The notes beneath the pieces are model-generated. The model was not told the origin of the DNA, ran no database searches, and worked only from the letters and a program-made list of their open reading frames with translations. From Parahaliea aestuarii (GTDB taxonomy: Bacteria; Pseudomonadota; Gammaproteobacteria; Pseudomonadales; Halieaceae): a stretch of DNA of 64,000 bases. Positions 1-7,615 of the stretch are shown here, piece after piece; the stretch's first letter is position 1; each line of letters begins with the position of its first letter. The stretch covers positions 248,001-312,000 of the forward strand of contig NZ_VRYZ01000002.1 in NCBI RefSeq assembly GCF_008064635.1, given 5' to 3'. The position numbers and the translations under genes are program-made.

Positions 1-606
1 AAACTGGGTGTCAAGGTGCGCACTGCAACGGCCGTCGTGTCCGCCAGCCGCGAAGGCCTGACCACGCGGGAGGGCGAACTGATCCGCGCTGACCTGATGG
101 TCTGGGCCGCGGGGGTCAAGGCGCCCGGGTTTCTCTCCGCCATCGATGGCCTGGCGTGCAATCGCATGGGCCAGTTGCTGGTAGAGCCGACGCTGCAGGT
201 ACAGGGCGACACCGACATCTACGCCCTGGGTGACTGCGCCGGCTTCGCCATGGAGGGCCCGGATGACCAGCAGCGCTGGGTACCGCCGCGGGCGCAATCG
301 GCCCACCAGATGGCGGATTGCGTAGCCAGGAACCTGCGGCGGCGACTGGCGGGCAAGCCCGAGCAGGCCTTTGTCTACAAGGACATGGGGTCGCTGGTGT
401 CACTGAGCGAGTACTCCGCCTTCGGCCGTTTGATGGGCGGCCTGGCTCGCGGCGGTATCAGCCTGGAGGGCAAGGTTGCGCGACTGGCCTACGTCTCCCT
501 CTACCGCATGCACCAGGGTGCCATCCACGGCTGGCCGCGGGCGCTGATGATGGCCTTTACCGACAAGATCAATCACTTCATCCGCCCGCGCTTCAAGCTC
601 CACTGA
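1..606 (+). CDS. ndh: Type II NADH:quinone oxidoreductase (NDH-2), C-terminal part
   Basis: The reading frame is open from base 1, so the N-terminal half lies outside the window; 201 residues are visible of a usual 420-440. NDH-2 is a single-subunit, non-proton-pumping flavoprotein that oxidises NADH and reduces quinone at the inner face of the cytoplasmic membrane. Visible support: a VWAAGVKAP segment, the second FAD-binding motif DIYALGDCA, a PPRAQSAHQMA segment typical of the family, and a C-terminal amphipathic stretch ending RPRFKLH that usually anchors NDH-2 to the membrane. It converges on the next gene with only 12 bases between. The family call is firm; the regulation cannot be seen because the promoter is outside. 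Confidence 0.9.
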   Translation, partial: KLGVKVRTATAVVSASREGLTTREGELIRADLMVWAAGVKAPGFLSAIDGLACNRMGQLLVEPTLQVQGDTDIYALGDCAGFAMEGPDDQQRWVPPRAQSAHQMADCVARNLRRRLAGKPEQAFVYKDMGSLVSLSEYSAFGRLMGGLARGGISLEGKVARLAYVSLYRMHQGAIHGWPRALMMAFTDKINHFIRPRFKLH

Positions 607-618
607 ACTGGCGGGTAG

Positions 619-1707
619 CTAGCGCGGTAACGCCCGGGGCACCATGACCGGGCGCTCCAGCCAGCGTCGAAAGCGCGGCCCGATGGTGTCCAGGTGCTCA
701 GACCACCAGTGCGCATCCAGCTCCAGGGCGCTGGACAGGTTGTCCGGCGCGGTGGGCAGACGGGCGCGCAATTCCGGCGGCAGCGCCGCCAGCGACGAGC
801 GACGCATGGGGCCGTAGGGTATGTAGCGCGCCTGGGCCGCCAGGCTGTCAGTGGAACTGGCGAAGCGGACGAACTCCCGGGCCAGCTCGCTGTTGCGGCC
901 GTTGCGCGGAATCGCCCACACATCGTAAAACCAGATCTGGTGATCCCACAGCATCGCCAGCGGCTGGCCGCGCTCCCGGGCCGCGGCAACACGGCCACTG
1001 TACACGGAGGCCATCGCCACCTGGCCGGATTCCAGTAAGTGAATCGCCTGCTGGCCGGTCTCCCACCACTCGGTGTGGGGCTTCAGGCTGTCCAGGCGTT
1101 CAAAGGCGCGCTCCAGTCCGGCTTCGGTGGCGAGCACCTCGTAGACCCGGGCCGGCGCTACACCGTCGGCTATCAGCGCCCACTCCAGGTTGCCCTTGGG
1201 AGACTTGCGCAGGGCGCGTCGACCCGGAAAGCGCTGCAGATCGAACAGATCCTCCAACTGCTGCGGTGGCTGCTCGAAGGTATCGGTGCGAAAGCCGAGC
1301 ACGGTCGAGCCCACCACATTGCCGACGCCGCAGGCGCTTTCATCCAGCTCGATGAAATCCTCACTCGCCGGAGTGCCATCCGGCGCCGGCGTCAGCAGAC
1401 TCACCTGCAGCGGCTCCAGCAGCCCCTCCCGGCACGCCCGCAGGGCGTCGAACAGCTCCATGTCCACCACATCCCAGCTCACGTTCCAGGCCCGTACCTG
1501 CTGCCGGATCTCCGCCACGCCGCCGCTGTGCTGGATGATGTTCACCCGGTGGCCTGTAGCCTCTTCAAAGGGACGTATAAAGCCCAGCACCTGGCTCTTC
1601 ACATAAGCGCCGTCCCAGGACACCACATTGAGGGTGTCGGCACGCAGCGGGGACAGCGCCAGACAGAGGCAGACCAGTACTGCGTAGCGCCAGCGCGGGG
1701 TTGTCAT
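619..1707 (-). CDS. PotD-like periplasmic solute-binding protein
   Basis: About 362 residues. The N-terminus MTTPRWRYAVLVCLC...SPLRA is a signal peptide, and the mature protein starts DTLNVVSWDGAYV, the usual opening of ABC-type spermidine/putrescine-binding proteins (SBP_bac family); FYDVWAIPRNG and the tail PEEL-like region also fit. It should bind a small cation such as a polyamine or related amine in the periplasm. No ABC permease or ATPase is near it. It is last in a minus-strand set after BetT and a porin, so it may be co-expressed with them. An in-frame ATG at 1755 would add 16 residues and leave only 4 bases after the porin stop; neither start has a good ribosome site. Ligand is unknown. 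Confidence 0.75.
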   Translation of the reverse strand: MTTPRWRYAVLVCLCLALSPLRADTLNVVSWDGAYVKSQVLGFIRPFEEATGHRVNIIQHSGGVAEIRQQVRAWNVSWDVVDMELFDALRACREGLLEPLQVSLLTPAPDGTPASEDFIELDESACGVGNVVGSTVLGFRTDTFEQPPQQLEDLFDLQRFPGRRALRKSPKGNLEWALIADGVAPARVYEVLATEAGLERAFERLDSLKPHTEWWETGQQAIHLLESGQVAMASVYSGRVAAARERGQPLAMLWDHQIWFYDVWAIPRNGRNSELAREFVRFASSTDSLAAQARYIPYGPMRRSSLAALPPELRARLPTAPDNLSSALELDAHWWSEHLDTIGPRFRRWLERPVMVPRALPR

Positions 1708-1759
1708 GGCGGCCACGAGCGAAACGGAGAGAACTCTGCGGGAGAAACCAGCCATGGCG

Positions 1760-3043
1760 CTACCAGTAATAACCGATATTGATGTTCAGGCGCCCAAGCC
1801 AGTCGTCCTCACCACCACCGGCCAGCGAGCCATCGCCGAAAAACGGCATATTGCGCGCCAGGATGTAGTCGACATAGGTAAACAGCGGCCCACTGCCAAT
1901 GGCGCAACCGAGGGTATTGATCTGCGAATCGCTGGCGCCGTCAAGGGACTTGTCCAGTAGCGAATAGTCGTTGTAGCAGGTGAGGGAGTCGATATAGCGC
2001 CAGGGCGAGGCAAAGTTATAGGCCACGTTGGCGACATAGACCTTCCCCGCCGCGGCCACGTCGTAGGCGCCGGCAAAGGCGCCGAAGCGCACTACCCTGT
2101 CATCCACGCCGGGCGGGTCCGGCACCTCGTAGTCGTAGCGGGCGCCCTGCAACTGAAAATTCCAGCGCCCGCAGCGAGAATCCAGATGCAGTGCGTAGGC
2201 GCGGTGATCGCCGCGCTCGTCGCTCAGGTTGTTGTACACCTGCCCCGCCTCAAGCGAACCACCCAACTCGGTTTCACACGTCGTGTTCTTGCCGAAAGTG
2301 TAGGCCAGGCGTGCATTGAGCTGGTTGATCTCCTCGTTCTGCTGATCGCCCTGTAGTACCAGGTCGTAGGAATAGCGGTCGAGGTTGCCGGCGTCGTTGA
2401 GTTCCTCGTTCTTGTAAAATGCCACCTGGCCGCTCCAGGGTCCGTCTTCGCGCTGGTATTTCACGCCCATATCGTAGTCGTCTGCCATGCCGACGTAGTA
2501 AGGCACACCAAACCAGGCGTTGTGGGCCGCGTAGGGAAGCAGGCCAAAGGGCACCTGGTTGATGCCCGCCTGGATCACGCTGTCGTCTTCGAACTGGTAC
2601 CCCACCCAGCCGTAACGAATCGTGTCCATGTAGGGATAGAAGCGGTATTCGGCGGACAGCAGCAGGTTGTTGATGGCGCCATCGACATTGAGCCGGAACA
2701 CATCCAATCCGCTCTCGCCCCGCTTGCCCTCCGAACTGTCCACATCCTCCCGGTGAATCACATTGAAGCGAAGCGCACCGCCTAACTCGATCGCAGCGGT
2801 ATCGGCTTCGGGCTGCGCCTGGGCCAATTCGACCTCGGCCACCTTCTCGGCCGGTAATACCGCCGTCTCACGCAGCTCCCGGGGAGCACTGATGTTCGCG
2901 ACCAGCGCCTCCAGGTCCGCCAGCCGCGCTTTGAGATCGCTGATTTCCCGCTGTAACTCCTCAACCGTGGATTCGCCAGCAGCGAAACTGCCACTGGCCA
3001 TCACCAGCAGCAGGCTGCCACACACAGCGCATGCGCGTTTCAT
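1760..3043 (-). CDS. Outer-membrane porin with N-terminal coiled coil
   Basis: 427 residues. MKRACAVCGSLLLVMASGSFAAG is a signal peptide; residues about 25-45 (VEELQREISDLKARLADLEALV) form a short heptad-rich coiled coil, as in trimeric porins; the rest is alternating beta-barrel sequence ending in aromatic IGYYW, the usual barrel C-terminus. The start at 3043 is chosen because GGGAGGGCGGGA precedes it and the signal peptide follows at once; the open frame extends upstream into BetT without meaning. It sits 31 bases after the BetT stop, so it is probably in one transcript with BetT. The context suggests passage of betaine/choline-like solutes across the outer membrane. Specificity is inference. 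Confidence 0.8.
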   Translation of the reverse strand: MKRACAVCGSLLLVMASGSFAAGESTVEELQREISDLKARLADLEALVANISAPRELRETAVLPAEKVAEVELAQAQPEADTAAIELGGALRFNVIHREDVDSSEGKRGESGLDVFRLNVDGAINNLLLSAEYRFYPYMDTIRYGWVGYQFEDDSVIQAGINQVPFGLLPYAAHNAWFGVPYYVGMADDYDMGVKYQREDGPWSGQVAFYKNEELNDAGNLDRYSYDLVLQGDQQNEEINQLNARLAYTFGKNTTCETELGGSLEAGQVYNNLSDERGDHRAYALHLDSRCGRWNFQLQGARYDYEVPDPPGVDDRVVRFGAFAGAYDVAAAGKVYVANVAYNFASPWRYIDSLTCYNDYSLLDKSLDGASDSQINTLGCAIGSGPLFTYVDYILARNMPFFGDGSLAGGGEDDWLGRLNINIGYYW

Positions 3044-3074
3044 TCCCGCCCTCCCGATCCGGCCGGCGCGACAG

Positions 3075-5183
3075 TTAGCCCGCACGTTGCCGGATTTCTG
3101 TCTCCCCCTTTTCCCGTTCATCTTCCCGCTTCTGTTCCGGCGGCTCCGGCGGCGTTGCCAGCATGTCGTCGTGAGCCTCCATCCGCCATGGCAGGATCGC
3201 CGGCGAGATATGCAGGAAATGCAGGTGTTTTTCGAACTGATCCAGAATGTCGGTAATGATGTCCTGCTGATCATAGCCAAACACATCGTAGGACTGTCCA
3301 CCGCGCCGCAGGAACACTTCAGAGCGGTAATAGAGGCGTTCATCATCGCCATCGCGCGCCATCTCAGGATAGGCAAAATCGGGCAGGCGGTGCTCCAGCA
3401 GGCGGATTTCGTAGATAAAATCGACCTGCTCGTCCTTGATCACTTCCAGATAGATACGATTGTGTTCCTCATCCGTCTGCACGCGCGCATCCCAGCCCTC
3501 TTTGGCCAGTTCCCGCTCCACCCGCGTCATCGCCTTGCGCACGGTGGTGTCCATGAATTCCAGTACTTCTTCCCGCTCCGGGAAAGTAACCAGGGCGTGC
3601 AGCCGCTCGCGCCACAGGCTGCGGCCGCTGGTGCCGGTCAGGCGCTGCTGCACATCGGTTTTCAGGCTGCGGTTGTGATGCCCTTCGATAGTGAGCGCCC
3701 GCCACATTCCCAGGGCCGAGATAATCATGATAAAGCTGAAGGGTAGCGCGCTGACGATGGTCATGGTCTGCAGTGCGCTCAGGCCCCCCGCCAACAGGAG
3801 AGTAGATGCCACTACGCCCTCGGCAGACGCCCAGAACACCCGCTGCCATACCGGCGTATGCAGCGCTCCACCCGAGGCCAGGGAATCGATCACCAGGGAA
3901 CCGGAGTCGGAGGACGTCACGAAGAATGTGATAATCAGCAACACCGTGATGAAAGAGAGGATCGACGTCAGCGGCAGGATCTCGTAGAGCTTGAACAGGG
4001 CGATGGCCTGGTTGTTCTGCACCTCGGCAATCAGCACGCTGTAGCCCTCGTTCATCACCTCGTGCAGTGCCGTGCCGCCGAAGATCGAGAACCACAGGAA
4101 GGTAAACAGGGAGGGCACCAGCATCACCCCGAGTACGAACTCGCGGATGGTGCGCCCACGGCTGATCTTGGCAATGAACAGCCCGACGAAGGGTGCCCAG
4201 GCAATGGTCCAGCCGAAGATAAACAGCGTCCAGTTGCCGATCCAGTCGCTGCGCGAATAAGCTTGCAGGTTAAAGGTGCGCTCGACGATGTGATTGAAAT
4301 AGCTCCCCGTGTTCTGCAGGAAGGTCTCCAGGATGTGAATGGTCGGACCGGCGAAAAACACAAAACTCATCAGTGCAATGGCCAGCACCATGTTGAGGAT
4401 GGACAGGCGCTTGACCCCCTTGTCCATCCCCGCCACCACTGAAAATATGGCGAGACAGGTAATGCTGGCAATGCAGATAATCTGCACTGTGCTGTCCACC
4501 GGAATCTGTGGCCACAGGTAGTGAATGCCGGTGTTGATCTGGGTCACCGACAGACCCAGGGTGGTGGCGATACCAAACATGGTGCCGAGGATGGCGAACA
4601 CATCCACCGCATGCCCCCAGCCACCGTAAATGCGATCGCCGATCAGTGGGTAGAGGGCGGAGCGTATCGACAGCGGCAGGCCGTGGCGGTAAGCGAAATA
4701 GGCCAACACCAGGCCGACCAGTCCGTAGATCGCCCAGATATGAAAACCCCAGTGGAAGAAGGCGATCTGCATGGCCTGCTTGGCTGAACCCACTGTCTCC
4801 GCTGCCCCTTCCGGCGGCGCCGCGTAGTGCAACACCGGCTCTGCCACACCGAAAAACAACAGCGCGATGCCGTAGCCGGCAGAAAACAGCATGGCGAACC
4901 AGGCCGGGAAGCTGTACTGGGGATCGGCGTGATCCGGCCCCAGTTTGATATGGCCCCAGCGCGTCATGGCAATGCCGACGATAAAAATCAGGAAGAAGGC
5001 GACCGACAGCATGTAGTACCAGCCGAAGTTGCGGGTAATGAACATGAGGGTCTGGTCAAAGACATTGCCGGCCAGATCGGGATTGCTGATGGTGCCAACC
5101 ACCAGCAGTACGATCACCACAACAGCGGGAATAAAGACAGGAATAAGAACGGTGGATGTTGTTTTGCTTTCGCTGGCTGACAT
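3075..5183 (-). CDS. betT: BCCT-family glycine betaine/choline transporter, BetT type
   Basis: 702 residues with 12 predicted membrane helices in the first ~500 and a long cytoplasmic C-terminal domain, the BetT layout rather than the shorter BetP/OpuD one. The carrier imports quaternary amines with H+ or Na+ for osmoprotection. Visible support: GWHIWAIYGL-type helix (FHWGFHIWAIYGLVGL), the tryptophan-rich helix WTIAWAPFVGLFIAKISRGRTIREFVLG region, TSSDSGSLV, and the C-terminal block with DVFGYDQQDIITDILDQFE known from BetT. GGGGAGATTC before the ATG is a good ribosome site. It heads a minus-strand set with the porin and binding protein and is divergent from an acyl-CoA dehydrogenase across 219 bases. 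Exact substrate cannot be read from sequence. Confidence 0.9.
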   Translation of the reverse strand: MSASESKTTSTVLIPVFIPAVVVIVLLVVGTISNPDLAGNVFDQTLMFITRNFGWYYMLSVAFFLIFIVGIAMTRWGHIKLGPDHADPQYSFPAWFAMLFSAGYGIALLFFGVAEPVLHYAAPPEGAAETVGSAKQAMQIAFFHWGFHIWAIYGLVGLVLAYFAYRHGLPLSIRSALYPLIGDRIYGGWGHAVDVFAILGTMFGIATTLGLSVTQINTGIHYLWPQIPVDSTVQIICIASITCLAIFSVVAGMDKGVKRLSILNMVLAIALMSFVFFAGPTIHILETFLQNTGSYFNHIVERTFNLQAYSRSDWIGNWTLFIFGWTIAWAPFVGLFIAKISRGRTIREFVLGVMLVPSLFTFLWFSIFGGTALHEVMNEGYSVLIAEVQNNQAIALFKLYEILPLTSILSFITVLLIITFFVTSSDSGSLVIDSLASGGALHTPVWQRVFWASAEGVVASTLLLAGGLSALQTMTIVSALPFSFIMIISALGMWRALTIEGHHNRSLKTDVQQRLTGTSGRSLWRERLHALVTFPEREEVLEFMDTTVRKAMTRVERELAKEGWDARVQTDEEHNRIYLEVIKDEQVDFIYEIRLLEHRLPDFAYPEMARDGDDERLYYRSEVFLRRGGQSYDVFGYDQQDIITDILDQFEKHLHFLHISPAILPWRMEAHDDMLATPPEPPEQKREDEREKGETEIRQRAG

Positions 5184-5402
5184 GAATCTCCCCGGGACCG
5201 AACAATGTAACCTAACAGCCTAGCATCTAAAGGGAAACGTTGCCCGGCGTGTGACCGACAAGCCCGAGTGCCACTTTCAAACGTAGATGTATCGCTCTAT
5301 CATTTCGCTCCTCTGCAGTACATCACACGATTTTCAGGGACATCGGCCCACGCAAAAAATGCGCTGGCCCTCGTGCACTGAAAACCTGAACAGGAAACCG
5401 CC

Positions 5403-6575
5403 ATGTCGCTGAATTTCGATTCCGCCCGCCTGCCCAACCCCCACCTCACCAATGACCACAACGCCTGGCGCGAGCAGTTGCGGCGCTTTATTGACACCGA
5501 GATCATGCCCTACGCCGATGACTGGGATGAGGCCGGTCATATTCCGATTGAACTGTGGCCCAAGGCGGCAGCGGTCGGCCTGCTGGGTTTGGGCTATCCC
5601 GAGGCCTACGGCGGCATCACCGAGGGCACCGACATCTGGTTCGGCTGGATCGCCGCGGAAGAGATGGCGCGTATCGGCGTGGGCGGCATCAATGCCAGCC
5701 TCATGGTCCACGGTATCGGCCTCCCCCCCGTGATCAACTGGGGCAGCGAGGCGATGAAGCAGGCCGTTGCACCTGCGGTACTGGCGGGCGAAAAGCACAT
5801 TTCCCTCGGCATTACCGAGCCTGGCGCCGGATCAGACGTGGCTGGAATCAGCACCACTGCCGTCCGCGACGGTGATCACTATGTGGTCAATGGCAGCAAG
5901 ACCTTCATCACCGGCGGTATGCGTGCCAACTGGGTTTCCACCGCGGTCCGCACCGGCGGGGAAGGTGCCGGCGGCGTGTCCATGCTGCTGATTCCCACCG
6001 ACGCCGGGGGTTTCTCCCGCACGCCACTCACCCGCAAGCAGGGCTGGTGGGCCTCGGACACCGCCACCCTGTACTTCGACAACGTGCGCGTGCCCGTCAA
6101 AAACCTGATCGGCGAGGAGAACCGCGGGTTCCGGGTCATCATGACCAATTTCAACGGCGAGCGCATGGGCATGGCCGCCAGTATGGAAGCCCAGGCGCGA
6201 GTCTGCCTGGAAGAGGCGGTGGCCTGGGCCAGTGAACGAAAAACCTTTGGCCAGCGCCTTGCCGACCACCAGGTGATTCGCCACAAAATTGCCCAGATGA
6301 AACAGAAGATCAATGCCACCCAGGCCTATCTGCGCATTTGCTACGAAAGCATCGCCAGCGGGCAACCCAACCCGGGTGACATCGCCATGCTCAAGGTACA
6401 GGCCAGCGAAACCCTGGAATTCTGCGCCCGGGAGGCCATGCAGATACTCGGCGGAATCGGCTACATGCGGGGCAACCGGGTGGAGCGCATCTACCGCGAA
6501 GTGCGGGTCAATGCCATTGGCGGCGGTTCGGAGGAGATCATGCGCGACCTCGCCGCCCGCCAGTACGGTATCTAG
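5403..6575 (+). CDS. Acyl-CoA dehydrogenase
   Basis: 390 residues, full family length. FAD enzyme that introduces the alpha-beta double bond into an acyl-CoA and passes electrons to ETF. Visible: the N-terminal helical domain, ITEPGAGSDVAGI (FAD/substrate loop), DNVRVPVKNLIGEENRGF, a helical C-terminal domain with MQILGGIGYMRGNRVERIYREVRV, and GGGSEEIMRDL, where the family's nucleotide contacts lie. Divergent from betT; the leader contains an ACAGGAAACC ribosome site. Its direct neighbour downstream (TauD family) converges, so it is a single-gene unit. The chain length or branched nature of its substrate is not evident. Confidence 0.92.
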   Translation: MSLNFDSARLPNPHLTNDHNAWREQLRRFIDTEIMPYADDWDEAGHIPIELWPKAAAVGLLGLGYPEAYGGITEGTDIWFGWIAAEEMARIGVGGINASLMVHGIGLPPVINWGSEAMKQAVAPAVLAGEKHISLGITEPGAGSDVAGISTTAVRDGDHYVVNGSKTFITGGMRANWVSTAVRTGGEGAGGVSMLLIPTDAGGFSRTPLTRKQGWWASDTATLYFDNVRVPVKNLIGEENRGFRVIMTNFNGERMGMAASMEAQARVCLEEAVAWASERKTFGQRLADHQVIRHKIAQMKQKINATQAYLRICYESIASGQPNPGDIAMLKVQASETLEFCAREAMQILGGIGYMRGNRVERIYREVRVNAIGGGSEEIMRDLAARQYGI

Positions 6576-6602
6576 CAGACCGCGCAACCAGTAAAGCCCC
6601 GC

Positions 6603-6620
6603 CCGCCGCTACGACGGCGG
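6603..6620. terminator. Possible bidirectional hairpin between convergent genes
   Basis: CCGCCG-CTACGA-CGGCGG forms a six-pair stem with a six-base loop between the acyl-CoA dehydrogenase stop and the convergent dioxygenase stop. There is no T-tract on either side, so it is only a weak terminator candidate. Confidence 0.3.
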
Positions 6621-6628
6621 CGCCGGGT

Positions 6629-7474
6629 TCAAAAGCCGTGGCTACAACCGATGGTGGTACGGTGCAGCAAGCGGTCGTAGCCCTGGTAGCCGCCGGTGGC
6701 GCGATGCAAAACCGCGCGGTTGTCCCACATCACCAGGGTATTGGCCTGCCAGCGATGACGGTAGATGCACTCCGGCCGCGTCTGCCAGGCGTGCAATTCC
6801 AGCAACAGGTCGGCGGCCTCGTCCTGCGGCATACCCTCGATTCCGGCGACATAGCCAATACAGCCGTACACCGCATCCACTCCCGATTCCGGATGACGGC
6901 GTATCAAAGGGTGTAACTGTGTTTCCAGGGCAGTCTCGGAAGATTCGATCGCCATACTGCGGTTCGCGCCCTGATCGGCCTCGCCATACAGGCCTTTTGG
7001 AGCGTACCCGGCGGCCGCTGAGTGCACCGCAATACGCCCTTCGATACGGCTTTTCAGGCCAGCTGGCATGTCCCGCAAAGCCAGTTGCTGGTTGGCGAAC
7101 AGAGTGTCTCCGCCCTCCGGCGGAATGGTGATGCCGTACAGGCAGGTGCCGTCCGGCGGCAGTGGCTGAAAGCTCCAGTCGGTATGCCAGGCTTCGGCAA
7201 AGATGCTGGAGGTCTCATCGGCGCGGCGACAAATGGCGATGATGTGTTCGCGGCCGGGGATCGGGCGCACGAAGGGGTCCTCGCCGAAGGGGCCGAAGCT
7301 GCGCGTAAAACGCTCGAGATCGTCATCGCTCAGGGTCTGGCCGGGGAAGGACAGCACCAGATGTTCGAGCCACGCCGCGCGGATGGCGGCAGTGGTCTGA
7401 TCGTCCAGTTCATTCGCCAGGTCGACGCCGGTAATTTCCGCGCCGCAGGCCTGGCCACTGGGGGTGACTCGCAT
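6629..7474 (-). CDS. TauD/TfdA-family Fe(II)/2-oxoglutarate dioxygenase
   Basis: 281 residues from the ATG at 7474, where the protein begins MRVTPSGQACGAEITGVDL, the typical family start; an upstream in-frame ATG (7552) adds non-family sequence. The family couples 2-oxoglutarate decarboxylation to hydroxylation, often cleaving sulfonates, aryloxy ethers or related compounds. Iron ligands are visible: HTD in AEAWHTDWSFQPLPP and the distal His in WDNRAVLHRATGGYQGYDR, followed by the 2-oxoglutarate-binding Arg in LLHRTTIG. It lies after the beta-oxidation genes on the same strand with a strong hairpin between, so it may have its own promoter. Substrate unknown; taurine is not implied since no tauABC is present. 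Confidence 0.88.
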   Translation of the reverse strand: MRVTPSGQACGAEITGVDLANELDDQTTAAIRAAWLEHLVLSFPGQTLSDDDLERFTRSFGPFGEDPFVRPIPGREHIIAICRRADETSSIFAEAWHTDWSFQPLPPDGTCLYGITIPPEGGDTLFANQQLALRDMPAGLKSRIEGRIAVHSAAAGYAPKGLYGEADQGANRSMAIESSETALETQLHPLIRRHPESGVDAVYGCIGYVAGIEGMPQDEAADLLLELHAWQTRPECIYRHRWQANTLVMWDNRAVLHRATGGYQGYDRLLHRTTIGCSHGF

Positions 7475-7575
7475 GGCGACACCTCTACTTGTTATCGTCT
7501 GTCGAACAGGGTTTCTGCTGTGCAGTGAAGCACAGTGACAGCCATAGCGCACCCCGAATTAGCAGGGTTCGGGCT

Positions 7576-7607
7576 GTCGCCGGCCCACCCGCAGGCGGGC
7601 CGGCGAC
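7576..7607 (-). terminator. Strong hairpin after the fadB/fadJ-like gene
   Basis: GTCGCCGGCCC and GGGCCGGCGAC form a perfect 11-pair stem around a 10-base loop, 9 bases past the stop of the multifunctional beta-oxidation gene. There is no T-run after it on the minus strand, so it could be an mRNA-stabilising stem or a weak terminator. Confidence 0.45.
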
Positions 7608-7615
7608 GGGGAGGA

